A stretch of DNA of 64,000 bases. Source: JAJXWB01 sp046349215 (GTDB lineage: Bacteria; Pseudomonadota; Alphaproteobacteria; Rhizobiales; Beijerinckiaceae). Shown one piece after another: positions 51,393 through 58,785 of the stretch; within the stretch, counting starts at the first letter, position 1, and every line of letters starts with the position of its first letter. The stretch is from positions 992,001-1,056,000 of the forward strand of contig JAXMCV010000001.1 of assembly GCA_046349215.1 (NCBI GenBank). The letters run 5' to 3'. Below the pieces are notes generated by a model that searched no databases, had not been told where the DNA came from, and was given only the letters and a program-made list of their open reading frames with translations. Position numbers and translations under genes: made by a program.

Positions 51393-51857
51393 TCACAGTC
51401 CCAGCGCGGACAAACCCGGATGATCGTCCGGGCGGCGGCCGAGCGGCCAATGGAAAAGACGGTCGGCTTCAGCGATCGGCAGGTCGTTGATGCTCGCAAA
51501 CCGAACGGCCATCAGGCCCGCATTGTCGAATTCCCAGTTCTCGTTGCCGTAGCTGCGAAACCAGTGACCGGAATCGTCGCGCCATTCGTACGCGAAACGT
51601 ACGGCGATCCTGTTGCCGTGATACGCCCAGACTTCCTTGATCAGACGGTAGTCGATCTCGCGCGCCCATTTGCGTTGAAGGAACGCGACGATTTGGGCGC
51701 GCCCCTCCAGGAATTCCGCGCGATTGCGCCACCGGGACTCTTCCGTATAGGCAAGCGAGACCCGTTCCGGGTCGCGGCTGTTCCATGCGTCTTCCGCCAT
51801 TCGGGCCTTCTGGGCGGCGGTTTCGGCGGTAAAGGGCGGCAGCGGCGGACGCGACAT
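51393..51857 (-). CDS. DUF1348 / NTF2-like (SnoaL-type) protein
   Basis: A 154-residue single-domain protein of the NTF2-like fold. 'AEDAWNSRDPERVSLAYTEESRWRNRAEFLEGRAQIVAFLQRKW' and 'IAVRFAYEWRDDSGHWFRSYGNENWEFDN' are typical of DUF1348. Members are small homodimeric proteins, some of which are isomerases or hydrolases with unknown substrates. GGAG lies before the ATG at 51857, preferred over an upstream in-frame ATG. Confidence 0.9.
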   Translation of the reverse strand: MSRPPLPPFTAETAAQKARMAEDAWNSRDPERVSLAYTEESRWRNRAEFLEGRAQIVAFLQRKWAREIDYRLIKEVWAYHGNRIAVRFAYEWRDDSGHWFRSYGNENWEFDNAGLMAVRFASINDLPIAEADRLFHWPLGRRPDDHPGLSALGL

Positions 51858-51916
51858 GCGAGCTTCTCCATGCAGAGAGGACGCCGGCAATGCCGACGTC
51901 CCGAAGTGTGGTCAGG

Positions 51917-52468
51917 TCACGCGGCCTGTTCAAGCGAAACGCGAGGGAAGTCGATTTCGGTCTCGAATGCTTCGTTGATGTAGTTCGTCAGAGTGTTCAG
52001 GGCGACATGCGCGACGATCTCGACCAGTTCAGCGTCGGAATGTCCCGCCGCGCGGGCCTCGGCGACATCGGATGCTGCGACTCCGCCGCGCTTCTCGACG
52101 ATCTTGACGGCGAACCGCACCGCCGCATCCGCCTTCGCATCAGCCGACCGGCCTGCGCGATTGGCGGCGATTTCCGTCGGGTCGAGCCTGGCGATGTTCT
52201 TGGCCATGAAAGAGTGCGCGGCGAGGCAATAGCCGCATCCATTGATCTGGGCGACGGCCAGGGCGATCCGCTCGCGCGTCGCGGGATCCAGGGCGCCTTT
52301 GGCCAGCGCGCCGTTGAGGCCGAGATAGCCTTCCAGCGCCGCCGGGCTGTTGGACGTCAGGCGAAACAGGTTTGGCGTCGATCCGATCTGCTTCCTGACA
52401 GCCTCCAGCAGGGGACGGGCCGCCTCGGGCGCCTGTTCGATCGACTTCGGAATTGCGATACGCGACAT
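51917..52468 (-). CDS. Carboxymuconolactone decarboxylase/AhpD-family protein
   Basis: A 183-residue protein. 'RERIALAVAQINGCGYCLAAHSFMA' carries the CxxC and His of the AhpD-like thiol-peroxidase site, and 'ELVEIVAHVALNTLTNYINEAFETEIDFP' is the C-terminal helix pair. Such proteins work as alkylhydroperoxidase-type reductases or decarboxylases; the CxxC favours redox activity. GGAG precedes the ATG. It is the first gene of the minus-strand block headed by the divergent LysR gene. Confidence 0.93.
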   Translation of the reverse strand: MSRIAIPKSIEQAPEAARPLLEAVRKQIGSTPNLFRLTSNSPAALEGYLGLNGALAKGALDPATRERIALAVAQINGCGYCLAAHSFMAKNIARLDPTEIAANRAGRSADAKADAAVRFAVKIVEKRGGVAASDVAEARAAGHSDAELVEIVAHVALNTLTNYINEAFETEIDFPRVSLEQAA

Positions 52469-52525
52469 GGAAGGTCTCCGGTTTGATGGGGCTTCGTGCT
52501 CCAGACCTCCCGACCATCCATCATT

Positions 52526-52538
52526 TCAAATCATGTGA
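52526..52538. promoter_or_regulatory. LysR-type T-N11-A box in the divergent intergenic region
   Basis: TCAAATCATGTGA has the T-N11-A form with TCA/TGA ends. It lies in the 118 bp between the CMD-family and LysR genes, where a LysR regulator would usually bind to control both. Confidence 0.3.
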
Positions 52539-52586
52539 TAATCTAGCGCCCGAGGTACAGACTTTTGCGGATTACGGGACAATCCG

Positions 52587-53477
52587 ATGGACCGGTTCGA
52601 CTCGATGGCCGCCTTTGTCGCGGTCGCTGACGCCAGGGGTTTTGCGCAGGCGGCCCGTCGGCTGGACATCTCGACGTCGAGCGTGACCCGGCTGGTCAGC
52701 CAGCTCGAAACGCATCTCGGCGTCCGTTTGCTCAATCGCACGACGCGAGCGGTCAGCCTGACCGACGCCGGCGCCCGGTTTCTCGAGCGTGCGCGTCGCA
52801 TTCTCGGCGATCTGGAAGAGGCCGAACGAAGCGCCGAGGATGAGCGCGGAGAGCCTGTCGGTCGTCTCGTGGTTTCGGCGCCGCTGATGTTCGGGCGTCT
52901 GCATGTCGCGCCTTTGCTGAGCGCCTACATGCAACGCTACCCACGGGTTTCGGCGGAGCTGCTCCTCAACGACCGTTTCGCCAATCTGACGGAAGAAGGC
53001 ATCGATGTTGCGGTTCGGATCGGCACATTGCCGGACTCGGGAGACGTCGTGAGGAAGGTCGGCGCAACGCGTCGGGTCCTGGTAGCCGCGCCCGGTTACC
53101 TCGACATGAACGGAGAGCCGACGACGCCTGACGATCTCGAGCGGCATCGCATCATCGCGTTCTCCGCGCTGGCGCCCGGCCGCACGTGGCGCTTTCAGCG
53201 AGGCGATCAGCACCTCGAGGTGGACGTAAAGCCCTCGTTCACGACCAACAATGGCGATGCAGCGATCACTCATGCCTTGACCGGCGGTGGCGTTACATTG
53301 GCGCTCAGCTATCAGGTCGCCGATCACATCAAGGAGGGCGCTCTCAAGACCGTGCTCGGAGCATTCGAACCTGCCCCGTATCCGATCCAGTTGGTCTACC
53401 CGAGTTCACGCCTGTTGTCGCTGAAGGTGCGAGCCTTCGTCGATCTTGCCGTGAACACCAAGCGTTGGTGGTATTGA
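52587..53477 (+). CDS. LysR-family transcriptional regulator
   Basis: A 296-residue regulator. The winged helix-turn-helix covers residues 1-60 ('FVAVADARGFAQAARRLDIS', 'TSSVTRLVSQLETHLGVRLL', 'NRTTRAVSLTDAG'). The effector domain follows from about residue 90. It is closest in pattern to the CrgA/YafC-like subgroup. Its position, divergent from the CMD, NTF2-like, PNPOx and dehalogenase genes, makes it the likely regulator of that block. The inducer is unknown. Confidence 0.94.
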   Translation: MDRFDSMAAFVAVADARGFAQAARRLDISTSSVTRLVSQLETHLGVRLLNRTTRAVSLTDAGARFLERARRILGDLEEAERSAEDERGEPVGRLVVSAPLMFGRLHVAPLLSAYMQRYPRVSAELLLNDRFANLTEEGIDVAVRIGTLPDSGDVVRKVGATRRVLVAAPGYLDMNGEPTTPDDLERHRIIAFSALAPGRTWRFQRGDQHLEVDVKPSFTTNNGDAAITHALTGGGVTLALSYQVADHIKEGALKTVLGAFEPAPYPIQLVYPSSRLLSLKVRAFVDLAVNTKRWWY

Positions 53478-53850
53478 ACGGCGCACGGGACGCCTGCATG
53501 GACGAATGAAATCCACAACGGTCACGCAAAGCGAGCATTTCCGCAGTTGCGACCGTCCGGTTGCGGTCCATAGCGGACGAAACCGAGAGGCTGTCCCGGA
53601 CGCGGCGGGAAAAATCTGCGAACAAGCAGGAACCGCGATCATCGCAGCCCTGCCACGCCCGGCAGGCCGGGTAAATAATTCGTGAACCAGCCGGAAACCC
53701 CAGCAGACATGGGTTCAATGCCGGCCGGTGAATCCTTTCTCAATATTTCCGCCGCAAAGTCGTTGGAAACAGCCGCGCCTGCGGCGTAAAGAGCGCTCGA
53801 CGGGCCATTTCGGCCCTGGCCGCCGATCCTGAGGGCCTGGATTGTCAGCG
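53478..53850. other. Gene-free stretch
   Basis: 373 bp between the LysR and L,D-transpeptidase genes with small inverted repeats (GGGCC/GGCCC at 53797-53811) but no believable gene. Overlapping minus-strand frames are Arg/Ser-rich and lack ribosome sites. Local GC is slightly lower near 53670-53760. Confidence 0.5.
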
Positions 53851-55329
53851 ATGAAGCCGTTTCACACCGTTCGCGCCGCGCGTGCGCTCCTCCGCGCGAC
53901 CGCGCTGCTCGCGGCCGGCGCGGCATTCGCGCAAACGGCGCCCGGCCAGATGGGACCAGCGCCGCTACCGGCGCCCAGCGCAACCGGGGGCCCGGCGCGG
54001 CCGGCGGCGCCCTCCCCCCTTTCTCCCGCGCCTATGGCGACCACTCCGCTTTCGCCCGCCCCGGCCATTCCATTGCCGGGCGGCGGCCCCGCGCCGGCGA
54101 TGCCCGCGCCGGCGGCGCAGGCGCCCGCCCAATCCCCTGCCAATCCGGCGCCGGCCGCACAGTCCGGCCTGGGGCAGCCGGGCGCCGTACCGGCCGCCAA
54201 TGCGGCGGCCAGCCCACCCAAGCCGAAGCCCAAGCCGCCGATCCGCGAATGGGCGCTGTCGACCGATCCGACGCCATCCTTTCAGCCCGAAACATTCTTC
54301 GCGACCGCCAAGGCGTCGGAACGCTATGCGCAGATCGCCGACGCGGGCGGCTGGCCAACCATTCCAGGCAACGTCGGTCCCGGTTCACGCGGCGCGCCCG
54401 TGGCGGCGTTGCGCAAGCGGCTCGCACTCGAGGGCGATCCGAACGAGAACGTGCCGAACGGCGACGCATGGGATGCGGGCCTCGCCAATGCCGTGAAACA
54501 TTTCCAGGCGCGAAACGGACTCAGGGAAACGGGCGTCGTCGCCGGCGCGACGTTGCGCGCCATCAACGTGCCGGCGCGCACGCGCTTCAAGCAGCTCGCG
54601 TCTTCGTCGCAGCGGCTGGCCGGAGTCAACTTTCCGTTCGGCGAACGCTACGTTGCGGTCAACATTCCTTCGGCCGCCGTCGAGACGGTCGAGAACGGCC
54701 GCGTCTTCAAGCGCTATGTCGCCGTCGTCGGCGACGTCGACCACCAGTCGCCGGAAGTGACGGCGCGCATCAGCGCGATCAACATGAATCCGACGTGGAC
54801 GGTGCCGACCTCGATCATCAAGAACGAGATCATTCCGAAGATGCGCAAGGACGCGGGCTACCTGTCGCGCCAGAAGATCCGCATTCTCGACGGGCGCGGA
54901 ACCGAGGTCGATCCGCGCTCCATCAACTGGGGCACGGAAAAGGCGGTCAACTACACGCTGCGGCAGGATTCCGGAAAAGGGAATGCGCTCGGCTCGATCC
55001 GCATCCAGATGAACAACAAGCATTCGGTCTACATGCACGACACGCCGTCGAAAGCCTATTTCGGCAGGGACTACCGGTTCCTGTCGCACGGCTGCGTGCG
55101 CGTCGCCGGCGTCTATGACCTCGCGGCGTGGCTGCTCGAAGGTTCGGGCGCGTACACGACGGCCGATCTGACCGCCAAGATCGGCAAGGAGCGGGAAGAC
55201 CTGAAGCTGGTCAAGCCCGTGCCGGTCATCTGGGTCTACATGACCGGCTGGGCCTCGGCCGACGGCACGGTGCATTTCGCCGACGACGTCTACCAGGTCG
55301 ACACGATCGGACTTCAGGCCTCGCGCTAG
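53851..55329 (+). CDS. L,D-transpeptidase with peptidoglycan-binding domain (YcbB-like)
   Basis: A 492-residue secreted protein. A signal peptide (to about residue 28, ending 'AGAAFA') is followed by about 100 residues rich in Pro and Ala. Next comes a peptidoglycan-binding domain ('GSRGAPVAALRKRLALEG', 'AVKHFQARNGLRETGVV', residues about 175-235). The YkuD catalytic domain has 'SVYMHDTPSKAYFGRD' and 'RFLSHGCVRVAG', with the active Cys. It forms 3-3 cross-links in peptidoglycan. The ATG at 53851 is used; a TTG three codons earlier has better spacing from GAGG and could be the real start. Confidence 0.92.
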   Translation: MKPFHTVRAARALLRATALLAAGAAFAQTAPGQMGPAPLPAPSATGGPARPAAPSPLSPAPMATTPLSPAPAIPLPGGGPAPAMPAPAAQAPAQSPANPAPAAQSGLGQPGAVPAANAAASPPKPKPKPPIREWALSTDPTPSFQPETFFATAKASERYAQIADAGGWPTIPGNVGPGSRGAPVAALRKRLALEGDPNENVPNGDAWDAGLANAVKHFQARNGLRETGVVAGATLRAINVPARTRFKQLASSSQRLAGVNFPFGERYVAVNIPSAAVETVENGRVFKRYVAVVGDVDHQSPEVTARISAINMNPTWTVPTSIIKNEIIPKMRKDAGYLSRQKIRILDGRGTEVDPRSINWGTEKAVNYTLRQDSGKGNALGSIRIQMNNKHSVYMHDTPSKAYFGRDYRFLSHGCVRVAGVYDLAAWLLEGSGAYTTADLTAKIGKEREDLKLVKPVPVIWVYMTGWASADGTVHFADDVYQVDTIGLQASR

Positions 55330-55389
55330 AGCCTTGCCGTTTTCGCGCCGTAGCGCCATCTTTGGACGAAGAACAAAGAGGAGGCGCAG

Positions 55390-55620
55390 ATGCGCATCTT
55401 TACCGCCGGCGTGGTGTTCCTTGGCGCTCTCGCGATAGCGACAGCCGCCCCGGCCAAGCCCCGCAAGAAACATGCTTCCCAGCCGGTCGCCGCGGCGAAA
55501 GTGTGCCAGCCTCTCTGCACGGCCGACACGTCGCCTTGCGATCCGCCGGAATTCAAGCGCGTCGACGGCCGCTGCGACTTCGGCCATGTCGGCGGCGCCG
55601 GCGTCGGCGGTTTCCGGTAA
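55390..55620 (+). CDS. Small secreted four-cysteine protein, first of a tandem pair
   Basis: A 76-residue product with a signal peptide (MRIFTAGVVFLGALAIATAAPA). After a basic segment comes 'CQPLCTADTSPCDPPEFKRV' followed by DGRC. This motif, CxxxCxxDxxPCDPPxxKxxDGRC, recurs in the next gene, so they are paralogues. Four cysteines in 24 residues suggest two disulfides or a metal site. The tail is Gly-rich. A GAGG lies about 5 bases before the ATG. I know of no characterised family. Confidence 0.8.
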   Translation: MRIFTAGVVFLGALAIATAAPAKPRKKHASQPVAAAKVCQPLCTADTSPCDPPEFKRVDGRCDFGHVGGAGVGGFR

Positions 55621-55690
55621 TCCGGTTCGACGGACCTTGCCGCACCGGGCGGAAGGCACATCTAGGGACTTTCCGCAAAGGGAGCGTCTC

Positions 55691-55939
55691 ATGCGACCGA
55701 TGTTTCTCGTGCTTTCCGCGACTTCGGCCCTGGCCTTCGCGGCTTCGCCCGCCTTCGCGCAGACCTACAGGCAGGTCAGGCCTTATCCGGCGACGCAGCC
55801 GGCCTACCAATATGGCTCCGCGCCCTCTGGCTACGCCTGCCGGCAAATGTGCCCGATGGACGTCACGCCCTGCGATCCGCCGCACTACAAGATCGCCGAC
55901 GGCCGCTGCGCCGCCACTTCGCCGAGCCTGCCGTTCTGA
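55691..55939 (+). CDS. Small secreted four-cysteine protein, second of a tandem pair
   Basis: An 82-residue product with a signal peptide (MRPMFLVLSATSALAFAASPAFA). A Tyr/Pro/Gln-rich linker leads to 'CRQMCPMDVTPCDPPHYKIA' then DGRC. All four Cys and the PCDPP and DGRC blocks are shared with the upstream paralogue; linkers differ. GGAGCG precedes the ATG by about 5 bases. The gap to the paralogue is 70 bp, so they are probably co-transcribed. Confidence 0.8.
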   Translation: MRPMFLVLSATSALAFAASPAFAQTYRQVRPYPATQPAYQYGSAPSGYACRQMCPMDVTPCDPPHYKIADGRCAATSPSLPF

Positions 55940-56556
55940 GCGCGCGGCCGTCCCCGCTTCAGAACCGCGTCGACCCGTTCGGCGAGATCTGCGCGGTCGG
56001 CGAGCGGGGCCTGATGTACGGCAATCGCGGCGGGCGGTTCCACCGCGACGACCGCACGCTCGGCGCGTCGCGCTGGAAATCCAGGATGTGGATCATCTGC
56101 CTGCTGCAGTTCAAGGGCAGGCGCAACGACGTCTTCGGAAGACGCTACACGGATCTGTTCTTCGCCGACGAACCGACGGCGCTCGCGGCGGGACATCGTC
56201 CCTGCTTCTACTGCCGGCGCGAAGCGGCCAGCGCTTTCATCGCGGCGCTCGACGATCGCCAGCTGGACCGGGCGCCGAAACTGGATGCGCGGCTCGACGC
56301 GGAACGGCGGATCGGCCGCGCCAAGCGCGTTCATACGATGAAGATCGACGATCTGCCGGACGGCGCCATGTTCGCCGAAGGCCCGAAAGCCTTCGCGGTG
56401 AGGGGAGACGCCATCCTCGAATGGTCTTTTTCGGGCTACGGGAAACGGGCGCCGAGACCGAAAGGGGGCGATGTCGCGGTGCTGACGCCGCCGACGACGC
56501 TTGTCGCCCTTCGCAACGGCTACGCGCCTCAATGGCACCCGACCGCCGGCGCGTGA
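55849..56556 (+). CDS. Conserved protein of unknown function, start uncertain
   Basis: The believable protein begins near 'PLQNRVDPFGEICAVGERGLMYGNRGGRFHRDD' (about 55955). It has 'RMWIICLLQFKGRRN', 'YTDLFFADEPTALAAGHRPC' with a CxxC (PCFYCRR), and 'KRVHTMKIDDLPDGAMFAEG', and ends at 56556. I recall similar proteins in other rhizobia without a function. The ORF's only upstream ATG (55849) would overlap the four-cysteine gene by 91 bp. There is no ATG or GTG at the conserved N-terminus; a CTG at 55936, overlapping the previous stop, or the ATG at 56014 are the alternatives. Confidence 0.75.
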   Translation: MPDGRHALRSAALQDRRRPLRRHFAEPAVLSARPSPLQNRVDPFGEICAVGERGLMYGNRGGRFHRDDRTLGASRWKSRMWIICLLQFKGRRNDVFGRRYTDLFFADEPTALAAGHRPCFYCRREAASAFIAALDDRQLDRAPKLDARLDAERRIGRAKRVHTMKIDDLPDGAMFAEGPKAFAVRGDAILEWSFSGYGKRAPRPKGGDVAVLTPPTTLVALRNGYAPQWHPTAGA

Positions 56557-56574
56557 GCCGGCTGCAGCCGACGA

Positions 56575-56907
56575 TCAGTCGCCGCCGCGCGTCCTGAACT
56601 TCAGCGCTTCGCGCACATCGAGAATGGACACGACCCTGTCGCTCTCGTCGACGGGCGCATCGTCGAATGCGACGCCGCGATCGTCGCCATCGCGCCAGAT
56701 CGTGTGCGCGTGACGCACCGTGCCGTCGCGCTCGATCCGCAGTTCGAAAGATTTCGGCGCGGCATGGGCTATGCGAAGGGCGGCGCCGCCGACAGAAATA
56801 TTGCGCACCGCGCATTCCATGGATTGCGAGCATAGATCGGGCATTGCCCAAGCCGTGAACAGGACCCGTTTCCGGCGTCCGTGCCTGCGCTCTCTCGTCG
56901 CGCTCAT
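56575..56907 (-). CDS. PilZ-domain protein
   Basis: A 110-residue, single PilZ domain. 'ERRHGRRKRV' supplies the RxxxR-type arginines and 'CAVRNISVGGAALR' the (D/N)xSxxG motif that bind cyclic di-GMP. The RxxxR and NxSxxG are both intact, so binding is plausible. It stands alone between the conserved hypothetical and the DUF2147 gene. The output partner is unknown. Confidence 0.87.
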   Translation of the reverse strand: MSATRERRHGRRKRVLFTAWAMPDLCSQSMECAVRNISVGGAALRIAHAAPKSFELRIERDGTVRHAHTIWRDGDDRGVAFDDAPVDESDRVVSILDVREALKFRTRGGD

Positions 56908-57023
56908 CTCCCGCTCCCAGCCAATGTCGAGCCGTATAGCTAGCGTTGGAATGCGCGCAAGTGAATCCGGAATTGGAAAGATGGTGAAAACGAAAAGTTA
57001 ACCACGCGGCGACGCCATGCACA

Positions 57024-57047
57024 CGAAGCCGGACAAGTCCGGCTTCG
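57024..57047 (-). terminator. Strong hairpin after the DUF2147 gene
   Basis: CGAAGCCGGA and TCCGGCTTCG form a perfect 10-bp stem with a four-base loop, 25 bp past the DUF2147 stop. There is no T-run on the minus strand, so termination efficiency is uncertain. Confidence 0.45.
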
Positions 57048-57072
57048 CATTTGGCTTACGACACAGGGTCAA

Positions 57073-57444
57073 TCAGTTGACGCGCGACCAGTTCACGCTC
57101 TTGCAGATCAGGCCGCCGAGCACGCAGCCCTGCGTCGTCATGCTGGAGCCCGACACGGTCGCCTTGCCCGTGTAGGTCTTGCCGTCTTCCGGATTGAAGG
57201 CGCTGCCCGACCAGCCGGAACCGTCCGCCTTCATGTCGTAGAAGACGCGCTGCCCGACCTTGGACGGCGAATTGGCGGGATCGCGCAGCCAGCTCACGAC
57301 ACCGCAGAACCCGCCGCCGCACGGCGACATGCGGATACGGGATGTGCCGTCGCTGCGCTCCCAGGTTCCGACGATGCCATCGGCGGCCAGGGCCGGCGCG
57401 GCGGCGAGGACGAATGCGACGGCTGCAAGCCTGAAAACCTTCAT
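57073..57444 (-). CDS. Secreted DUF2147 protein
   Basis: A 123-residue product with a signal peptide (MKVFRLAAVAFVLAAAPALA). 'DGIVGTWERSDGTSRIRMSPCGGGFCGVVSWL' is the conserved N-terminal part of DUF2147 and 'NPEDGKTYTGKATVSGSSM' the middle. The final cysteines ('GCVLGGLICKS') could form a disulfide. The family is beta-rich and of unknown function. The ATG at 57444 is used; an upstream in-frame start adds 18 unlikely residues. It is divergent from the acyl-CoA dehydrogenase gene, 87 bp apart. Confidence 0.88.
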   Translation of the reverse strand: MKVFRLAAVAFVLAAAPALAADGIVGTWERSDGTSRIRMSPCGGGFCGVVSWLRDPANSPSKVGQRVFYDMKADGSGWSGSAFNPEDGKTYTGKATVSGSSMTTQGCVLGGLICKSVNWSRVN

Positions 57445-57531
57445 TGCTTCCTCCCCCTGTCCTGTTAATCGACAGTGCAGCCCGAGTGAATCGTTCACTT
57501 CTCAACCTGTCAATCGCCGCGAGCCCGTTCG

Positions 57532-58680
57532 ATGCAATTTGCCCTTTCGGAAGAAGAGAGCCTGATCCGCGACACGGCCCGCCGTTTCGCCGCGGAACGG
57601 CTGGCCCCGCATGCCGAGGCGCTCGACCGCGGCGAGGGCCGCGCGCATCTGATCGCCAACCTGAAGGAACTGGCCCGCAACGGCTTTGCGACGCTGAACG
57701 TGCCGGCCGCCTTCGGCGGCTCGGAGGCCGGGTCGGTCGCCTTTGCCCTGTCGATCGAGGAACTCGGCTACGCCTGCGCGTCGACCGCCGTCACGATGTC
57801 GGTCACGAACATGGTCGCCGAGGTCATCAATGCGGTCGCCAGTCCCGAGCAGAAGGCGGACATCCTGCCGAAACTGGCGGACGGCACATATGCGGCCGGC
57901 GCCTTCTGTCTGACCGAATCCGGCGCCGGCTCCGATCCCTCGGCGATGCGCCTGCGCGCCCGCAAGGACGGAAACGACTATGTTCTGGACGGCGAGAAGA
58001 TCTACATCAGCTCGGCCGAATACGCCGGCGTGTTCGTCGTGTGGGCCGTAACCGATCCCGAGGCGCCGCGCGGCAAGGGCATCTCGGTGTTTCTCGTCCC
58101 GGCCGGGACGCCGGGGCTGATCGTCGGCAAGGCGGAGAAGAAGCTCGGCCAGCACGGGTCTGCGACGAATGTTGTCGTCTTCGAGAATTGCCGCGTGCCG
58201 GCGTCGGCCATCATGGGCAGGCTCGACGACGGCTTCCGCGTGGCGGTCGGGGAACTGGCCGGCGGGCGCATCGGCATCGCCGCCCTGTCGCTCGGCATCG
58301 CCCGCGCCGCGATGGACAAGGCCAAGGCCTATGTGAAGGAACGCCGGCAGTTCGGAAAGCCGATCGCCGAATTCCAGGGCCTGCAATGGATGATCGCCGA
58401 CCGCGAGACCGACCTCGAAGCCGCACGCCTGCTGATCCTGAACGCGGCGGCGACCAAGGATCGGGGCGGCCCGTATTCCAAGGAGGCCTCGATGGCGAAG
58501 CTGTTCGCCTCGGAAGCCGCGCACCGCGCGACGGATACGGCCGTGCAGATATTCGGCGGCGCCGGCTACATTGCCGAGGCGGGCGTCGAGCGCCATTTGC
58601 GCGATGCGCGCATCACGCGCATCTATGAGGGCACTTCGGAGATCCAGCGGCTGGTGATCGCGCGCGAGACGCTGAAATAG
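57532..58680 (+). CDS. Acyl-CoA dehydrogenase
   Basis: A 382-residue flavoenzyme that oxidises acyl-CoA to enoyl-CoA. 'CLTESGAGSDPSAMRLRA' and 'YVLDGEKIYISSAEYAGVFV' are the FAD and substrate motifs, 'ERRQFGKPIAEFQGLQWMIA' the helical C-terminal domain, and 'RIYEGTSEIQRLVIAR' carries the catalytic Glu. It is of the short- or branched-chain type by pattern. It lies 105 bp upstream of the CoA-ligase fusion in the same direction, so both may act on acyl-CoA. Confidence 0.95.
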   Translation: MQFALSEEESLIRDTARRFAAERLAPHAEALDRGEGRAHLIANLKELARNGFATLNVPAAFGGSEAGSVAFALSIEELGYACASTAVTMSVTNMVAEVINAVASPEQKADILPKLADGTYAAGAFCLTESGAGSDPSAMRLRARKDGNDYVLDGEKIYISSAEYAGVFVVWAVTDPEAPRGKGISVFLVPAGTPGLIVGKAEKKLGQHGSATNVVVFENCRVPASAIMGRLDDGFRVAVGELAGGRIGIAALSLGIARAAMDKAKAYVKERRQFGKPIAEFQGLQWMIADRETDLEAARLLILNAAATKDRGGPYSKEASMAKLFASEAAHRATDTAVQIFGGAGYIAEAGVERHLRDARITRIYEGTSEIQRLVIARETLK

Positions 58681-58785
58681 GCTGCGCTGCCGGGTCGCAC
58701 CGGGAATTCGTGCATGTTGCGTTGCAGCATGATAGGAATCGGTTCGACGCGCTGACCGCGTCGGGTTCGAACCGGGATTGAAATC

